Notes under the pieces: model-generated
Databases searched by the model: none
What the model was told of the DNA's origin: nothing
The model's input: the letters and a program-made list of their open reading frames with translations, nothing else
Position numbers and translations under genes: made by a program
Shown here: piece after piece, positions 1 through 7,516 of the stretch
Layout of the letters: each line of letters starts with the position of its first letter
How positions within the stretch are numbered: position 1 is the first letter of the stretch
DNA from: UBA6623 sp965248235
GTDB lineage: Bacteria > Acidobacteriota > Terriglobia > Bryobacterales > UBA6623
DNA: 64,000 bases
Direction: 5' to 3'
NCBI GenBank assembly: GCA_965248235.1
Contig: CBDFIU010000005.1
Coordinates: 1,178,001 to 1,242,000, forward strand

Positions 1-1177
1 CCGACGTACGGGCTTAGGTCCCACCGGCTCGGTGTCACCGAGCCACAGCGCAAAGATCACCGCTAACGCCGCGGCGAACAACGCCGCCAATACGGCAAAG
101 CCCGATTTGAGCAGTCGCCGCCGTTTTTCCGCCGAGCGGGCCTCCGACTCCGGCACGACGTTGATCGTCACCGAGCGCTTGAGCTGGGTATCCTCGGCGC
201 GATAGGCAATGCCGGCGCCCGCGGAAGCCAGATTTTCGATGACGTGGTATTGACGAGCGGGTGATCGCCGGCGGAAACTTCCCCCGACGCGGCGGGGTGT
301 ATTTGCGTCGCCGCCGGCCGCGACGCTCCGGGCGTGCTCGGCATCACGCGCGACTTGCCCGACTCGATCTTCTTGCGCAGGCTCTTCAAATCGACGGCGA
401 CGTCGGCGACGTCTTTGTAGCGCTCTTCGCGGTCTTTCGCCAGACACTTACCGACGATGAATTCCAGATCAATCGGTACGCCGGTGCGCAACCCGGTCAG
501 CGGCTCGGGCTCTTCGTGGACAATCTCGTAGGCCATCGCCTGGGCGTATTCGCCCCGGAAAGCCCTCTGCCCGGCGACCATTTCATAGAGCACGCAGCCC
601 AGAGCCCAGACGTCGGTGCGGTGGTCGACGTCGAGGGCCTGCATTTGCTCCGGGCTCATATAGGCGGCGGTACCGACGGTGGTATCGAGTTGGGTGAGCT
701 TGGATTTTCGGTAAGCAAGGCCAGACCGAAGTCGAGGATCTTGACGCGTCCGTCGGGGGTGATCATCAAATTGCCCGGCTTGATGTCTCGATGGACGACG
801 TTCTTCTCGTGCGCCGCCGCGAGGCCGTCGGCGACTTGTCCGGCGATATCGAGCGCGTCGTCGATTTTGAGCGGGCCTTGGGCGACGCGGGGGTCGAGTG
901 TTTCGCCGTCGATGTATTCGAGCGCCAGGTAGTCGCGTCCGTCGACCTCGCCGATCTCATGGACGGTGCAAACGTTGGGGTGGTTGATCCCGGCGGCGGC
1001 TTTGGCTTCGCGCAGAAAGCGCTTGCGGTTTTCTTCGTCGCGGGTGAGCTCTTGCGCCAGAAATTTCAAGGCGACGGTGCGCTCGAGACGGGTGTCCTCG
1101 GCTTTGTACACCACGCCCATGCCCCCCTCGCCGAGCTTCGAGAGGATCTTGTAATGGGAGATAGTGGACCCGATCAT
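1..1177 (-). pseudogene. Ser/Thr protein kinase (PknB-like), frameshifted, partial
   Basis: Reading leftwards from ATG at 1177 the protein begins MIGSTISHYKI and has a complete bacterial Hanks-kinase core: P-loop GEGGMGVVY, the VALKF lysine, HRDIKPGN catalytic loop, ILDFGLA metal site. Near 700-706 the frame is lost by one base; the next frame resumes with TTVGTAAYMSPEQ and continues through DVWALGCVLYEM. Near 245-260 a second shift occurs, after which the third frame encodes RRR followed by a hydrophobic stretch (AVLAALFAAALAVIFALWL), the usual membrane anchor after the kinase domain. The C-terminal sensor part lies outside the window. The two shifts may be real decay or assembly errors. The style of kinase is common in Solibacter-like acidobacteria. 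It is host chromosome; IS110 copy 1 lies just upstream of its start. Confidence 0.75.
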
Positions 1178-1241
1178 TATTGGAGAGCCATCGTTAGAAA
1201 GATTGTACCGCCGGCGGGGAGTGCGCGGGGATTGGCGCGGT

Positions 1242-2788
1242 GGGGGGGGACTCCCCACCGTTTGTCAAGTGCTGAGGAAGGGCGGTACCCTTCCAGAGCG
1301 GCTGCCCAGCGCGGTAGTTCAAGCTGCCGCTTGGGCCGGCGGCTGACGACGGGCGGGGTCATACAGGGTTCCCTGACGAAGCATGGCGCACAGCACGGCC
1401 AGAAGTCGGTCCGCAAGACCGCGCAACGCGCGCCCGTGAGAATGCCCTCGGCTGCGCAACTGATGGTAATGGTGACGACTGTGGGGGTCGTGTTGGATGC
1501 TCACTCTCGCCCAATGGTAGAGCGCGTTGCGTAAACGGTCATTGCAGCCGCGACGCATCAAGACGGCGATCTTTTTGCCACTGCGGCGCGTGATCGGGGC
1601 GCTGCCGCAGTAGGCTCGAAGAGCGGGGTAGTCTCGATGGGCGAGAGCCTGTGAGGCCTCGGCCAGCATCGTGGCGGCGACGACACGTCCGACCCCGGGC
1701 AAGGAGAGGATGATCTCGACGTCGCGATGCTGGTGAGGATCCTCGTCGTCCTCGGACGGGGAAGCGAGTTGCTCCAGCAGGGTTTGGAGGCGCCTGGCCA
1801 GCTCGGTTCGCTGCTGGGCGATGAGTCGCAGATGAGGAATGAGTAGAAGAGCGTGTTCGCTCGCTGCGTCGGCCGTTCCGGCAGCAAGTTGGAATCCCGG
1901 CGCTCGCAGTTCGTTGACGATGTCGGCCGATTGGAGCCGGCGAATGCGGTGGGCGCGAAGCAACTTTTCGATTCGTGCCGGTTTCAGTCGACGAGCCTTT
2001 GCGGGGCTGGGAGCCAGTTCCAGCAGGGCCCAGAGCCAAGCTTCGTTGGCGGCTGGGGACAAGCGCAAAAGCTGCGGGTAGTAGCGATAGAGTTGCTCGC
2101 GAAGTTGGCAGCTGTTGCGGTTGAAGCTGCTACGCAACTCATCGTCGAGACGAGTGAGGTCGCGCAGGCGCATCACGAGCGGGTCGTCGACCTCGATGGC
2201 ATGGAAGCAATGCGGGTCGGTTCGCAGCGAGCAAGCCAAGACGAAAGCGTCACGGCGGTCGTCTTTGGCGAGTTGTTTCGGGTTAAGGAAGAAAGCCGAG
2301 AATCCCCGTTCGAGCAGCGTTTCGACCAACGCGCCACGCGGGACTTCGATCGCGACCGCGATGGAAGCCGGCGGGCAGCCGGTCAACTCGAGCAGTTGAT
2401 TGAGGAACTCGCCGACCGCCGAACCGGAATGAACGACGGTGCGTTCGTGAACGATCTCGCCCTGGGTGTCGAGCAGACAGATTTGATGGGCCTCGGTGGC
2501 CCAGTCGATACCGACGAAGAATTGAAATGCAGATGCAGACAAGACAGACTCCTTTCGCCAGCCGCCGCAACCAACGGCACCCCTGTACTGGCGCTCGAAC
2601 AAACGGCGCGAACTCCCCACTGGGCTTTCGGTTGCGGACCACACCGGGAGGGCGCAAGTCCCCCCCAGGCGTTCGATCACGCAGGGGGCGAAGGGCGCTC
2701 CTCTCGGGTGGCCGGTCTTCTATGAACTACCGCGCTGGGCAGCCACTCTGGAAGGGTACAGGGCAGCCACTCTGGAAGGGTACAGGGG
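1242..2788 (-). mobile_element. IS110-family element, copy 1 (left junction)
   Basis: Boundaries are where the three copies stop matching: a run of eight G followed by ACTCCCCACC on the left, and a GGGTACAGGGG end on the right. The ends carry a 37-bp sub-terminal inverted repeat with one mismatch (GTACCCTTCCAGAG... / ...CTCTGGAAGGGTAC), which fits the IS1111-type subgroup more than classical IS110. This copy has a 33-bp deletion inside the transposase and a 24-bp tandem duplication at its right end (2737-2760 and 2761-2784). It joins the kinase-side chromosome to unit A. Confidence 0.8.
1319..2542 (-). CDS. IS110-family transposase with 11-residue internal deletion
   Basis: 407 aa from TTG at 2542, chosen because AAAGGAG lies 6 nt upstream; longer in-frame extensions have no ribosome site. 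N-terminal RuvC-like DEDD domain (FFVGIDWATEAH; AKDDRRDAF), C-terminal Tnp20 domain (LPGVGRVVAATML, YCGSAPITRRSGKK with the conserved serine). Compared with the copies at 31971 and 61977, residues DRFRDRHFPAG between NPKQL and AKDD are missing. That stretch holds the FR motif conserved in the family, so this copy is probably impaired. It is otherwise nearly identical to the others. Confidence 0.85.
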   Translation of the reverse strand: MSASAFQFFVGIDWATEAHQICLLDTQGEIVHERTVVHSGSAVGEFLNQLLELTGCPPASIAVAIEVPRGALVETLLERGFSAFFLNPKQLAKDDRRDAFVLACSLRTDPHCFHAIEVDDPLVMRLRDLTRLDDELRSSFNRNSCQLREQLYRYYPQLLRLSPAANEAWLWALLELAPSPAKARRLKPARIEKLLRAHRIRRLQSADIVNELRAPGFQLAAGTADAASEHALLLIPHLRLIAQQRTELARRLQTLLEQLASPSEDDEDPHQHRDVEIILSLPGVGRVVAATMLAEASQALAHRDYPALRAYCGSAPITRRSGKKIAVLMRRGCNDRLRNALYHWARVSIQHDPHSRHHYHQLRSRGHSHGRALRGLADRLLAVLCAMLRQGTLYDPARRQPPAQAAA

Positions 2789-2790
2789 GC

Positions 2791-3036
2791 GGCGGTCACC
2801 AGCGTGTCGCGGGCTACGAGAAGGACCGCGAGAAGGACGCCGAGGCGCTGCTGCTCGGCTGGCGGGTGCTGCGTGTCTCGCCGGGCATGCTGCGCAGCGG
2901 CAAGGCGTACAGCTACATCGCAGCGTTGGCGAAGACGGGGGAACGGGAGGAAACCCATGAAACACAGTCAACCGAAGAATCAAGCCAACAAGAAGTGGCC
3001 GATGACCGCAGGCGAATTGCAAAGAGCACGCTATGA
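2791..3036 (+). pseudogene. Phage endonuclease, C-terminal stump cut by IS110
   Basis: The readable part GGHQRVAGYEKDREKD...LLGWRVLRVSPGMLRSGKAYSYI has the conserved tail pattern (G-H-R...D-K-A...GW-V-R...G-A...I) of small phage endonuclease/Holliday-junction-type nucleases. The N-terminal half, with the catalytic residues, is missing at the IS110 boundary and is not found at the other end of the unit. In unit B the frame stops at 33696 overlapping the next ATG; here a one-base loss (ACCCATGA instead of ACCTCATGA) removes that stop and the frame runs on to 3036. Family assignment is tentative. Confidence 0.5.
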
Positions 3037-3208
3037 ACTGGTGGGGCAGGGCCAATGCCCCCGCTGCCGCGGCCAGGTGTTCATGGTGCGCACGCCTGTC
3101 GGCAGCAAGTTCGTGCTGTCGGTAGACCCGATGCCGCTGCTTACGGGCGAGATAAGCTACCGCCCGCACAGCGGCGAATGCACACGAAATGGAAAGGAGG
3201 TCGCATGA
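2957..3208 (+). CDS. Small Zn-ribbon-like hypothetical protein
   Basis: 83 aa, start MKHSQPKNQANKKWPMT. It has a CPRC knuckle in the middle (GQCPRCRGQVFM) and one further cysteine near the C terminus (GECTRNGK), so a zinc-binding fold is possible but the second knuckle is incomplete. Ends in ATGA overlap with the next gene, with AAAGGAGG ahead of that start, so the two are translationally coupled. Unit B carries the same protein with two substitutions. I do not recognise the family. Confidence 0.7.
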   Translation: MKHSQPKNQANKKWPMTAGELQRARYELVGQGQCPRCRGQVFMVRTPVGSKFVLSVDPMPLLTGEISYRPHSGECTRNGKEVA

Positions 3209-3384
3209 GCTATTTCGCAGGCGCTGTGAGGTTGCTGGTGTTCTCATCCTGGGCGCTGCTAAGGCTGGCTAAGGGCTGTGGTCACCGCCGTACCACGACA
3301 CCGCGCAAGGACGAGGAAGGGGCCTACGTGCGCTGCCTGGAGTGCGCGGCGAGACTCCCCCAGCCCCAGTGGGACGAGGCATGA
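3205..3384 (+). CDS. Small protein with hydrophobic N terminus and C-x-H/C-x-x-C motif, shortened
   Basis: 59 aa, starts at ATG 3205 after AAAGGAGGTCGC. The N-terminal 20 residues are hydrophobic (AGAVRLLVFSSWALL); then GCGHRRTTTP...YVRCLECAARL, a CGH/CLEC pattern seen in many small phage proteins and consistent with zinc binding. The homologue in unit B is 81 aa and continues GARIAAPLWDMELYG; here the C terminus has been shortened and ends at the methyltransferase start. Function unknown. Confidence 0.65.
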   Translation: MSYFAGAVRLLVFSSWALLRLAKGCGHRRTTTPRKDEEGAYVRCLECAARLPQPQWDEA

Positions 3385-4308
3385 GTGACCGCCTACTACA
3401 ACGAGATCGACCCCTACGCCGCCGAGTGGCTGCACAATCTGATCGCCGCCGGCGAGATCGCCCCCGGCGACGTGGACGAAAGGAGCATCGAGGAAGTCTC
3501 GGGCGATGACCTTAGAGGATACGTCCAGTGCCACTTCTTCGCCGGGATCGGCGGATGGAGCTACGCCCTCCGTCTCGCCGGATGGCCGGATGAGCGGCCC
3601 GTGTGGACGGGGAGCGTTCCCTGCCAGCCGTTCAGCGTCGCGGGAAAGGGAGCCGGAACAGATGACCCTCGGCATCTGTGGCCCGAGCTCTACCGGCTTA
3701 TCCGCCAGCGACTGCCTGAGCATGTCATTGGCGAGCAGGTGCCGGGAGCGATTGGGCACGGCTGGCTCGATGGAGTATCGGCAGACCTGGAAAAAGAAGG
3801 CTACGCCGTCGGGTCGATTGTACTGGGCGCACACAGCGTCGGCGCACCGCACATCCGGCAACGGCTGTGGTGGGTGGCCTACTCCCAATGTCCCGAACGG
3901 CGGGCGCTCGATCAGCCACGCCGAGATGCGGGGTTCGACGGCTTACCACAAGGGCAAGAAGGTTCAAGTCGGATTGGAAGCGGCGGCGAGGATGGCTGGC
4001 TGGACGACACCGCAGAGTCACGACGCTCAGGGCCGCTTCGCACGGAAAGGTGTGAGCAGGGCGCGGGAAGCGAAGGGCGTTTCCGACAGCTTGGATCACC
4101 AAGCGGCAACGGATTTTGGGACGCAGCCTCGTGGATACCGTGCGGGGACGGAAAAGCGCGGCGCGTTGAACCCGGCATTCAGCCGCTGGCTTATGGGGCT
4201 ACCGCCCGCGTGGGACGACTGCGCGCCTACGGCAATGCCATCGTCCCGCAAGTCGCGGCGGAGTTCATCAGGGCGTTCGAGAAAGTGAGGCCGAACAACC
4301 ATGGCTAG
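3385..4308 (+). CDS. dcm: Phage C5-cytosine DNA methyltransferase
   Basis: 307 aa from GTG 3385, immediately after the previous stop. Motif I FFAGIGGWSYALRLAGW binds S-adenosylmethionine; motif IV SVPCQPFSVAGKG contains the catalytic PCQ cysteine; VIGEQV stands for the ENV motif; GAPHIRQRLWWVA for motif VIII; the C terminus has the motif X block RAYGNAIVPQVAAEF. The target-recognition region is short. It would methylate the element's own DNA, probably against host restriction. The C-terminal 260 codons overlap a second long frame (3506-4288). Relative to unit B ten residues are missing in the target-recognition segment near residue 215. Confidence 0.85.
   Translation: MTAYYNEIDPYAAEWLHNLIAAGEIAPGDVDERSIEEVSGDDLRGYVQCHFFAGIGGWSYALRLAGWPDERPVWTGSVPCQPFSVAGKGAGTDDPRHLWPELYRLIRQRLPEHVIGEQVPGAIGHGWLDGVSADLEKEGYAVGSIVLGAHSVGAPHIRQRLWWVAYSQCPERRALDQPRRDAGFDGLPQGQEGSSRIGSGGEDGWLDDTAESRRSGPLRTERCEQGAGSEGRFRQLGSPSGNGFWDAASWIPCGDGKARRVEPGIQPLAYGATARVGRLRAYGNAIVPQVAAEFIRAFEKVRPNNHG
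3506..4288 (+). CDS. Overlapping phage ORF (GWPTP / RWLMGLP family), inside dcm
   Basis: 260 aa frame beginning MTLEDTSSATSSPGSADGA, wholly inside the methyltransferase gene. It has features I associate with a recurrent family of phage proteins found on dcm genes: EYRQTWKKKATPSGRLY, GWPTPNVPNGG, GWTTPQSHD, and RGALNPAFSRWLMGLPPAW near the end. The same frame is open in unit B (34314-35126) even though A and B differ by a 30-bp in-frame change, so both frames have been kept. Whether it is translated is not shown; it has no obvious ribosome site. Confidence 0.45.
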   Translation: MTLEDTSSATSSPGSADGATPSVSPDGRMSGPCGRGAFPASRSASREREPEQMTLGICGPSSTGLSASDCLSMSLASRCRERLGTAGSMEYRQTWKKKATPSGRLYWAHTASAHRTSGNGCGGWPTPNVPNGGRSISHAEMRGSTAYHKGKKVQVGLEAAARMAGWTTPQSHDAQGRFARKGVSRAREAKGVSDSLDHQAATDFGTQPRGYRAGTEKRGALNPAFSRWLMGLPPAWDDCAPTAMPSSRKSRRSSSGRSRK

Positions 4309-4505
4309 CGCCATCGAGTGGACCCAGGAGACCTGGAATCCCGTGACCGGCTGTACCAAAGTCAGCCCGGGCTGCCGGCACTGCTACGCCGAACGCTTCT
4401 CCGAGCGTTTCCGGGGTGTCCCCGGCCATCCCTACGAGCCGGGGTTCGATCTGACGCTTCGTCCCGAGCGCCTTTCCAAGCCGCTTGGGTGGAAGAAGCC
4501 GAGGG
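4301..4505 (+). pseudogene. Phage Gp37/Gp68-like (DUF5131) protein, N-terminal remnant
   Basis: Starts MASAIEWTQETWNPVTGCTKVSPGC.HCYAE, the hallmark of the DUF5131 family (three-cysteine CxxxC..C cluster of radical-SAM-like type). Homology to the unit B gene stops after LGWKKPR at about 4505. The following sequence to 4672 is from another gene: it contains RRYLQAKGREIQKFL, similar to the C terminus of the protein at 4678-5427, and an alternative frame ending EIPTQEQMDDLARRKEDE. A deletion has therefore removed most of this gene plus the gene found in unit B at 37054. Confidence 0.7.
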
Positions 4506-4677
4506 GGAGCGCTGGGAGGTTTGGCGGAAAGGGTACGGGGTGGCCGGTGAAGTTGGCGGGGTGCTGTATGTCTACGAGACGTTACCTTCAAGCCAAGGGC
4601 CGCGAGATCCAGAAATTCCTACGCAGGAACAAATGGATGACCTTGCCAGAAGAAAGGAGGACGAGTAGCATGGCGGG

Positions 4678-5427
4678 ATGCAGAACTCCAAGAAAAAAAT
4701 CCTGGAAATCATCAAGTCCATGGGGGCGGTCGGGGCCTTCCTGGAATTGCTTTGGAAGATTGTACCCGTCGCAGGGGGAGTCATCATGACACTCGTCGGG
4801 TTGATGAACGAATATCCCCTGCTGTGGATGGTCGGGGTAGCGATCTTCTCGGTCAGCATATATCGCTGGTGGACAGGGAGGCGCAACAAGCCCACAGAGC
4901 CCCAAGTTGGGGACAGGCTCCAGCCAGCGGCCCAAGGGCAGACGCTCAAGACGGATGAGTTGACGGAAACCCACGAGAAGCCCACAGGGCCTCAAGAGGG
5001 AGAACCGGAGAAGCCAGAGATTCAAGAGCAGCCATCCAAGCCGGACGAGCTGCCAGACGAGCCCAGGCGCGAGCGTATGGCATGGGAGATCAAGGCGGAG
5101 AGGGCGCAACAATTCAGGGTTTATGAAGCCGCCTGCGTGTTGACGGGCAAGGCTCCCCGATGGCCTCTCGAGAAAGAGACGCCCGAAGAAAACGAGTACG
5201 AACTGCTCCGGCTGGCGCTTCTAGACGACGAACTGGGAGGTGAGTTGACCCACGAAGCTGGTTTTGCAGAGGGTGACGGCGGAGACGAGAGCCGGCTTCA
5301 CTTGGTGGAGCTGGAGCGCCGGAACCTCCGCGCTTACCTTCAAGCCAAAGGCCGCGAGATCCCGGAATTTCTCGACGAGAGGTTTGACAAGCGGCCGCGT
5401 CAATACATGCCGTTCAAGCATCAGTGA
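4678..5427 (+). CDS. Membrane-anchored protein with conserved cytosolic domain
   Basis: 249 aa. The N-terminal 65 residues contain two hydrophobic segments (AVGAFLELLWKIVPVAGGVIMTLVG; PLLWMVGVAIFSVSIY). A charged, Pro/Glu-rich linker follows (residues 70-130). The C-terminal domain (from MAWEIKAERAQQF) is shared almost unchanged with the unit B protein at 38582-39094, whose N-terminal anchor is quite different. It contains VYEAACVLTGKAPRWP and LLRLALLDDELGG and ends YLQAKGREIPEFL. I do not recognise the domain. Position just before the lysis-type cluster suggests membrane function. Confidence 0.6.
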   Translation: MQNSKKKILEIIKSMGAVGAFLELLWKIVPVAGGVIMTLVGLMNEYPLLWMVGVAIFSVSIYRWWTGRRNKPTEPQVGDRLQPAAQGQTLKTDELTETHEKPTGPQEGEPEKPEIQEQPSKPDELPDEPRRERMAWEIKAERAQQFRVYEAACVLTGKAPRWPLEKETPEENEYELLRLALLDDELGGELTHEAGFAEGDGGDESRLHLVELERRNLRAYLQAKGREIPEFLDERFDKRPRQYMPFKHQ

Positions 5428-5470
5428 CAGCAAATTTTTTCGGATTCCCCCTCCACCGGGGCCTCGTTCG

Positions 5471-5525
5471 GAAGTACAATAGTTCTAGAACATAAATGTC
5501 TTATTTTGTTTTTGTTCTCGAACGA
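5471..5525 (+). promoter_or_regulatory. Repeated promoter-like leader box (copy A1)
   Basis: A block of about 50 bp that recurs at 12544, 39171 and 48190. It contains TACAAT (a good -10 hexamer), then GAACATAAA, a T-rich tract, and TTTTTGTTC, so GAACA and TGTTC form an inverted repeat across about 20 bp. No clear -35 is seen. Here the ATG of the next gene lies inside the box. Read as a promoter/operator for the rightward operon; this is inference. Confidence 0.45.
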
Positions 5526-5846
5526 TCCCTGATCCACTTCTTTAGCTCTGCGGGCGTCGTCCTGCTGGCGCTCTACGGCTTCTGGCTGCTGGAGCGCAAG
5601 GTCTCCTGGTGGCCCAGGACGCGCGGCGGCTGGTGGGACTTGGTTCTGCCGGCGCTGGTGTCGTTCACGTTCATCTCTTTCCGTGAGGTCTTCGACGTGG
5701 CAAGCGGCGGCTCGCCGTTCAAATCGGTGTGTGACTGGCTGAGCTGGCTTCTGGGCATGGGGGTGAGCATCTGGGCCATCTACCGGCTGTTTCCCCGGCT
5801 AGGGCAGATCCTGGGAGAGATCCAGAAGAAGGAAAGCGGGAGCTAA
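5496..5846 (+). CDS. Small integral membrane protein (holin-like cluster)
   Basis: 116 aa with three hydrophobic segments (SSAGVVLLALYGFWLLE; LVLPALVSFTFISF; WLSWLLGMGVSIWAIY) and a basic/charged C terminus. First of three consecutive small membrane proteins upstream of the endolysin, so a holin or membrane-accessory role is plausible but not shown by motif. The start at 5496 sits inside the repeated leader box; no other start codon fits. Unit B copy at 39196 differs at only two residues. Confidence 0.6.
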   Translation: MSYFVFVLERSLIHFFSSAGVVLLALYGFWLLERKVSWWPRTRGGWWDLVLPALVSFTFISFREVFDVASGGSPFKSVCDWLSWLLGMGVSIWAIYRLFPRLGQILGEIQKKESGS

Positions 5847-5852
5847 GTAAGG

Positions 5853-6182
5853 ATGGACCCGCAGCTGGCCATGGTTCTCGGTCTCGTCGGGGCTTTTGCG
5901 AGTGTCGGGGGGCTGTATCTGCGGACGTCGGCCCGCGAGGCGGAGGTGGCGAGGTGGAGGGGCAGGATCGATGGGAAGGTCGAATCCATGCCCGACAGCC
6001 TGAAAGAGCTGGAGCACAAGATGTCCGAGCAGCATAAAGACCTGCGGGATGAAATCTCCCGGCAGAGCGAGAAGCTTCACTCCCGGATCACGGAGCTGAA
6101 GGGGGAGGTGCACAAGATCAGCCTCGCCATGGCGCGCTCGGGGATCAACGGCGGCAAGCACGGACCGGGAGGTGGTGATTAG
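5853..6182 (+). CDS. Membrane-anchored coiled-coil protein
   Basis: 109 aa. One N-terminal hydrophobic segment (AMVLGLVGAFASVGGLYL) and then a long coiled coil (residues 30-95, EISRQSEKLHSRITELKGEV). The topology resembles phage spanin or Rz-type subunits, or small pinholin partners, but no signal peptide or lipobox is visible. It follows the previous gene by 6 bp and precedes the next by 2 bp, in the lysis-type cluster. Confidence 0.6.
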   Translation: MDPQLAMVLGLVGAFASVGGLYLRTSAREAEVARWRGRIDGKVESMPDSLKELEHKMSEQHKDLRDEISRQSEKLHSRITELKGEVHKISLAMARSGINGGKHGPGGGD

Positions 6183-6184
6183 CC

Positions 6185-6736
6185 ATGCTGGGAGCCATCG
6201 TGGGATTTGTCGCGCCGTTCCTGCCCGATGTGGTCAAACTTTTCAAGCAGCGCCTCGACCACAAGCAGGAAATGGAGATGCTGGAGCTGCGGCTCACGCA
6301 CGCTTCGAAAGAGCACGAGTGGCGCATGCGGGAGGTCGAGACGGCAGCGGACGCGGCCGATCTGCGAAGCGCCCGCAAGCCGAGGGAGAGCTACGGCGTG
6401 CAACTGTTGAATGCTGCCGCGGGCCATGTGGGCGAGAACGCGGTTATCGCGCCCAAGACGTTCAGCAGGGCCTTTCCTTTATTCACGTTAACGGATCTGT
6501 TTTCTGCCGCGGTGCGGCCCGTGATTACCTACTGGATCGTAGGACTATGGGGCACGATCAAGATGGCGCTGCTCTATTCGCTCTATTCGACGGCGGGAGG
6601 GGGTTGGCAGGACAAGATTGTCAATGCGCTGACGGCGGAAGGGGTTTGGACCACGTTCGATCAGGACGTGTTGGCGGTGGTGATCGGCTTCTGGTTCGGC
6701 TGGAGGACCAGGCAGCGGGCGGCGGGGCAGAGGTGA
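6185..6736 (+). CDS. Putative phage holin-like membrane protein
   Basis: 183 aa. N terminus MLGAIVGFVAPFLPDVVKLF followed by a helical charged stretch (DHKQEMEMLELRLTHASKEHEW), then two or three hydrophobic segments in the C-terminal half (LFTLTDLFSAAVRPVITYWIVGLW; DVLAVVIGFWFGW). This organisation is common in phage proteins annotated as holins of larger type. It directly precedes the endolysin group. In unit B the same gene is broken by an IS1595-type insertion. Confidence 0.55.
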   Translation: MLGAIVGFVAPFLPDVVKLFKQRLDHKQEMEMLELRLTHASKEHEWRMREVETAADAADLRSARKPRESYGVQLLNAAAGHVGENAVIAPKTFSRAFPLFTLTDLFSAAVRPVITYWIVGLWGTIKMALLYSLYSTAGGGWQDKIVNALTAEGVWTTFDQDVLAVVIGFWFGWRTRQRAAGQR

Positions 6737-6749
6737 GGGTGTAGCGAAT

Positions 6750-7037
6750 ATGTCCGGGGAAGAACAAGCCAAAATTGGCGAACTCGTATGGAAGCGTCAG
6801 GCGGCCGTCAGGAGGCTTACCTGCTTCGAAGATGAAGCGAAGCGGATGGCAGACGAGCTGCGAAGCGCCCGGAGTCTCCTCGAAGACGCAGCGCGAGGCA
6901 AGAGGCCGGATTTCGTGGAACTTCATGGATGCCCTGACAGAGAAGAGATCGAGCAATTGCTTTCCTCCATCGTTCGAGAAATGACGGTCATCCAGGAATT
7001 GGGAGAGAAGCTGCACAAGATGGGCATATCGGGATGA
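6750..7037 (+). CDS. Small coiled-coil protein
   Basis: 95 aa, entirely helical and charged (MSGEEQAKIGELVWKRQAAV...), predicted coiled coil, no membrane segment. Overlaps the next gene by ATGATG at its stop. Unit B (41492-41779) is almost identical. Function unknown; lies inside the lysis operon. Confidence 0.55.
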   Translation: MSGEEQAKIGELVWKRQAAVRRLTCFEDEAKRMADELRSARSLLEDAARGKRPDFVELHGCPDREEIEQLLSSIVREMTVIQELGEKLHKMGISG

Positions 7038-7444
7038 TGCCACTAAACAACAAGCCGGCTTTCGACTGGGTTTCGGCGAGGGCCATGTGCACCGCAAAGA
7101 CGCTCTTCAATGAGCTTAAGAAAGTTGTTGAAGCGGATGTCAGATCGGCAAATAACAACGTCGCCGACAAGTTCGAGATCCATCAGGAACCAAGCGATGG
7201 CGTGTTCAGTGTGCACCTGAACAGCGAAGACGGCCGGATGGTTATAAGGCAGCGGACGTTTGAATTAGTCGAGCAAAAAATCCTGGTATATAAGACCTCA
7301 ACGGAATCTGATGTGTTTCTCAGAGGAAGGGCGTCTTTGACTGAAACCAAGGATTGCCTTATAGAAGTAGAGCAGAAAACCGCAATGCGGCTGTGGGAGT
7401 TCAGTTGCCTTGCACTGGAGGATTTCTTCTTTGCCGGCCGCTAG
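7034..7444 (+). CDS. FDWV-family small protein, paralogue 1
   Basis: 136 aa. The N-terminal part reads PAFDWVSARAMCTAKTLFNELKKVVEADV; the protein at 9752-10210 has the parallel FDWVTAQYNCSLPVQFSLLQQSAEKSV, so the two are diverged paralogues flanking the endolysin/virion genes. Both end in a hydrophobic-aromatic LEDFFFAGR / LQGLFFGEY. Start ATGATG overlaps the previous stop. I cannot assign a function. Confidence 0.55.
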   Translation: MMPLNNKPAFDWVSARAMCTAKTLFNELKKVVEADVRSANNNVADKFEIHQEPSDGVFSVHLNSEDGRMVIRQRTFELVEQKILVYKTSTESDVFLRGRASLTETKDCLIEVEQKTAMRLWEFSCLALEDFFFAGR

Positions 7445-7462
7445 CCCGCTCGGAGAATCTCG

Positions 7463-7516
7463 ATGAAGCCGATGCTCGGCCCGAAGCGCTACCTGAAGGG
7501 CGCCACGCGCGTATGA
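7463..7516 (+). CDS. 17-residue leader peptide coupled to endolysin
   Basis: MKPMLGPKRYLKGATRV, basic, with its TGA inside the ATGA that also starts the endolysin. The peptide and the overlap are unchanged in unit B (42228-42281). This arrangement usually means translational coupling. It may equally be a degraded N terminus of the endolysin; both readings are inference. Confidence 0.35.
   Translation: MKPMLGPKRYLKGATRV

Noticed and set aside
261..1534. Plus-strand ORFs of 200-250 aa opposite the kinase
   Set aside because: GC-rich antisense shadows of the kinase frames; the kinase motifs are unmistakable on the minus strand.
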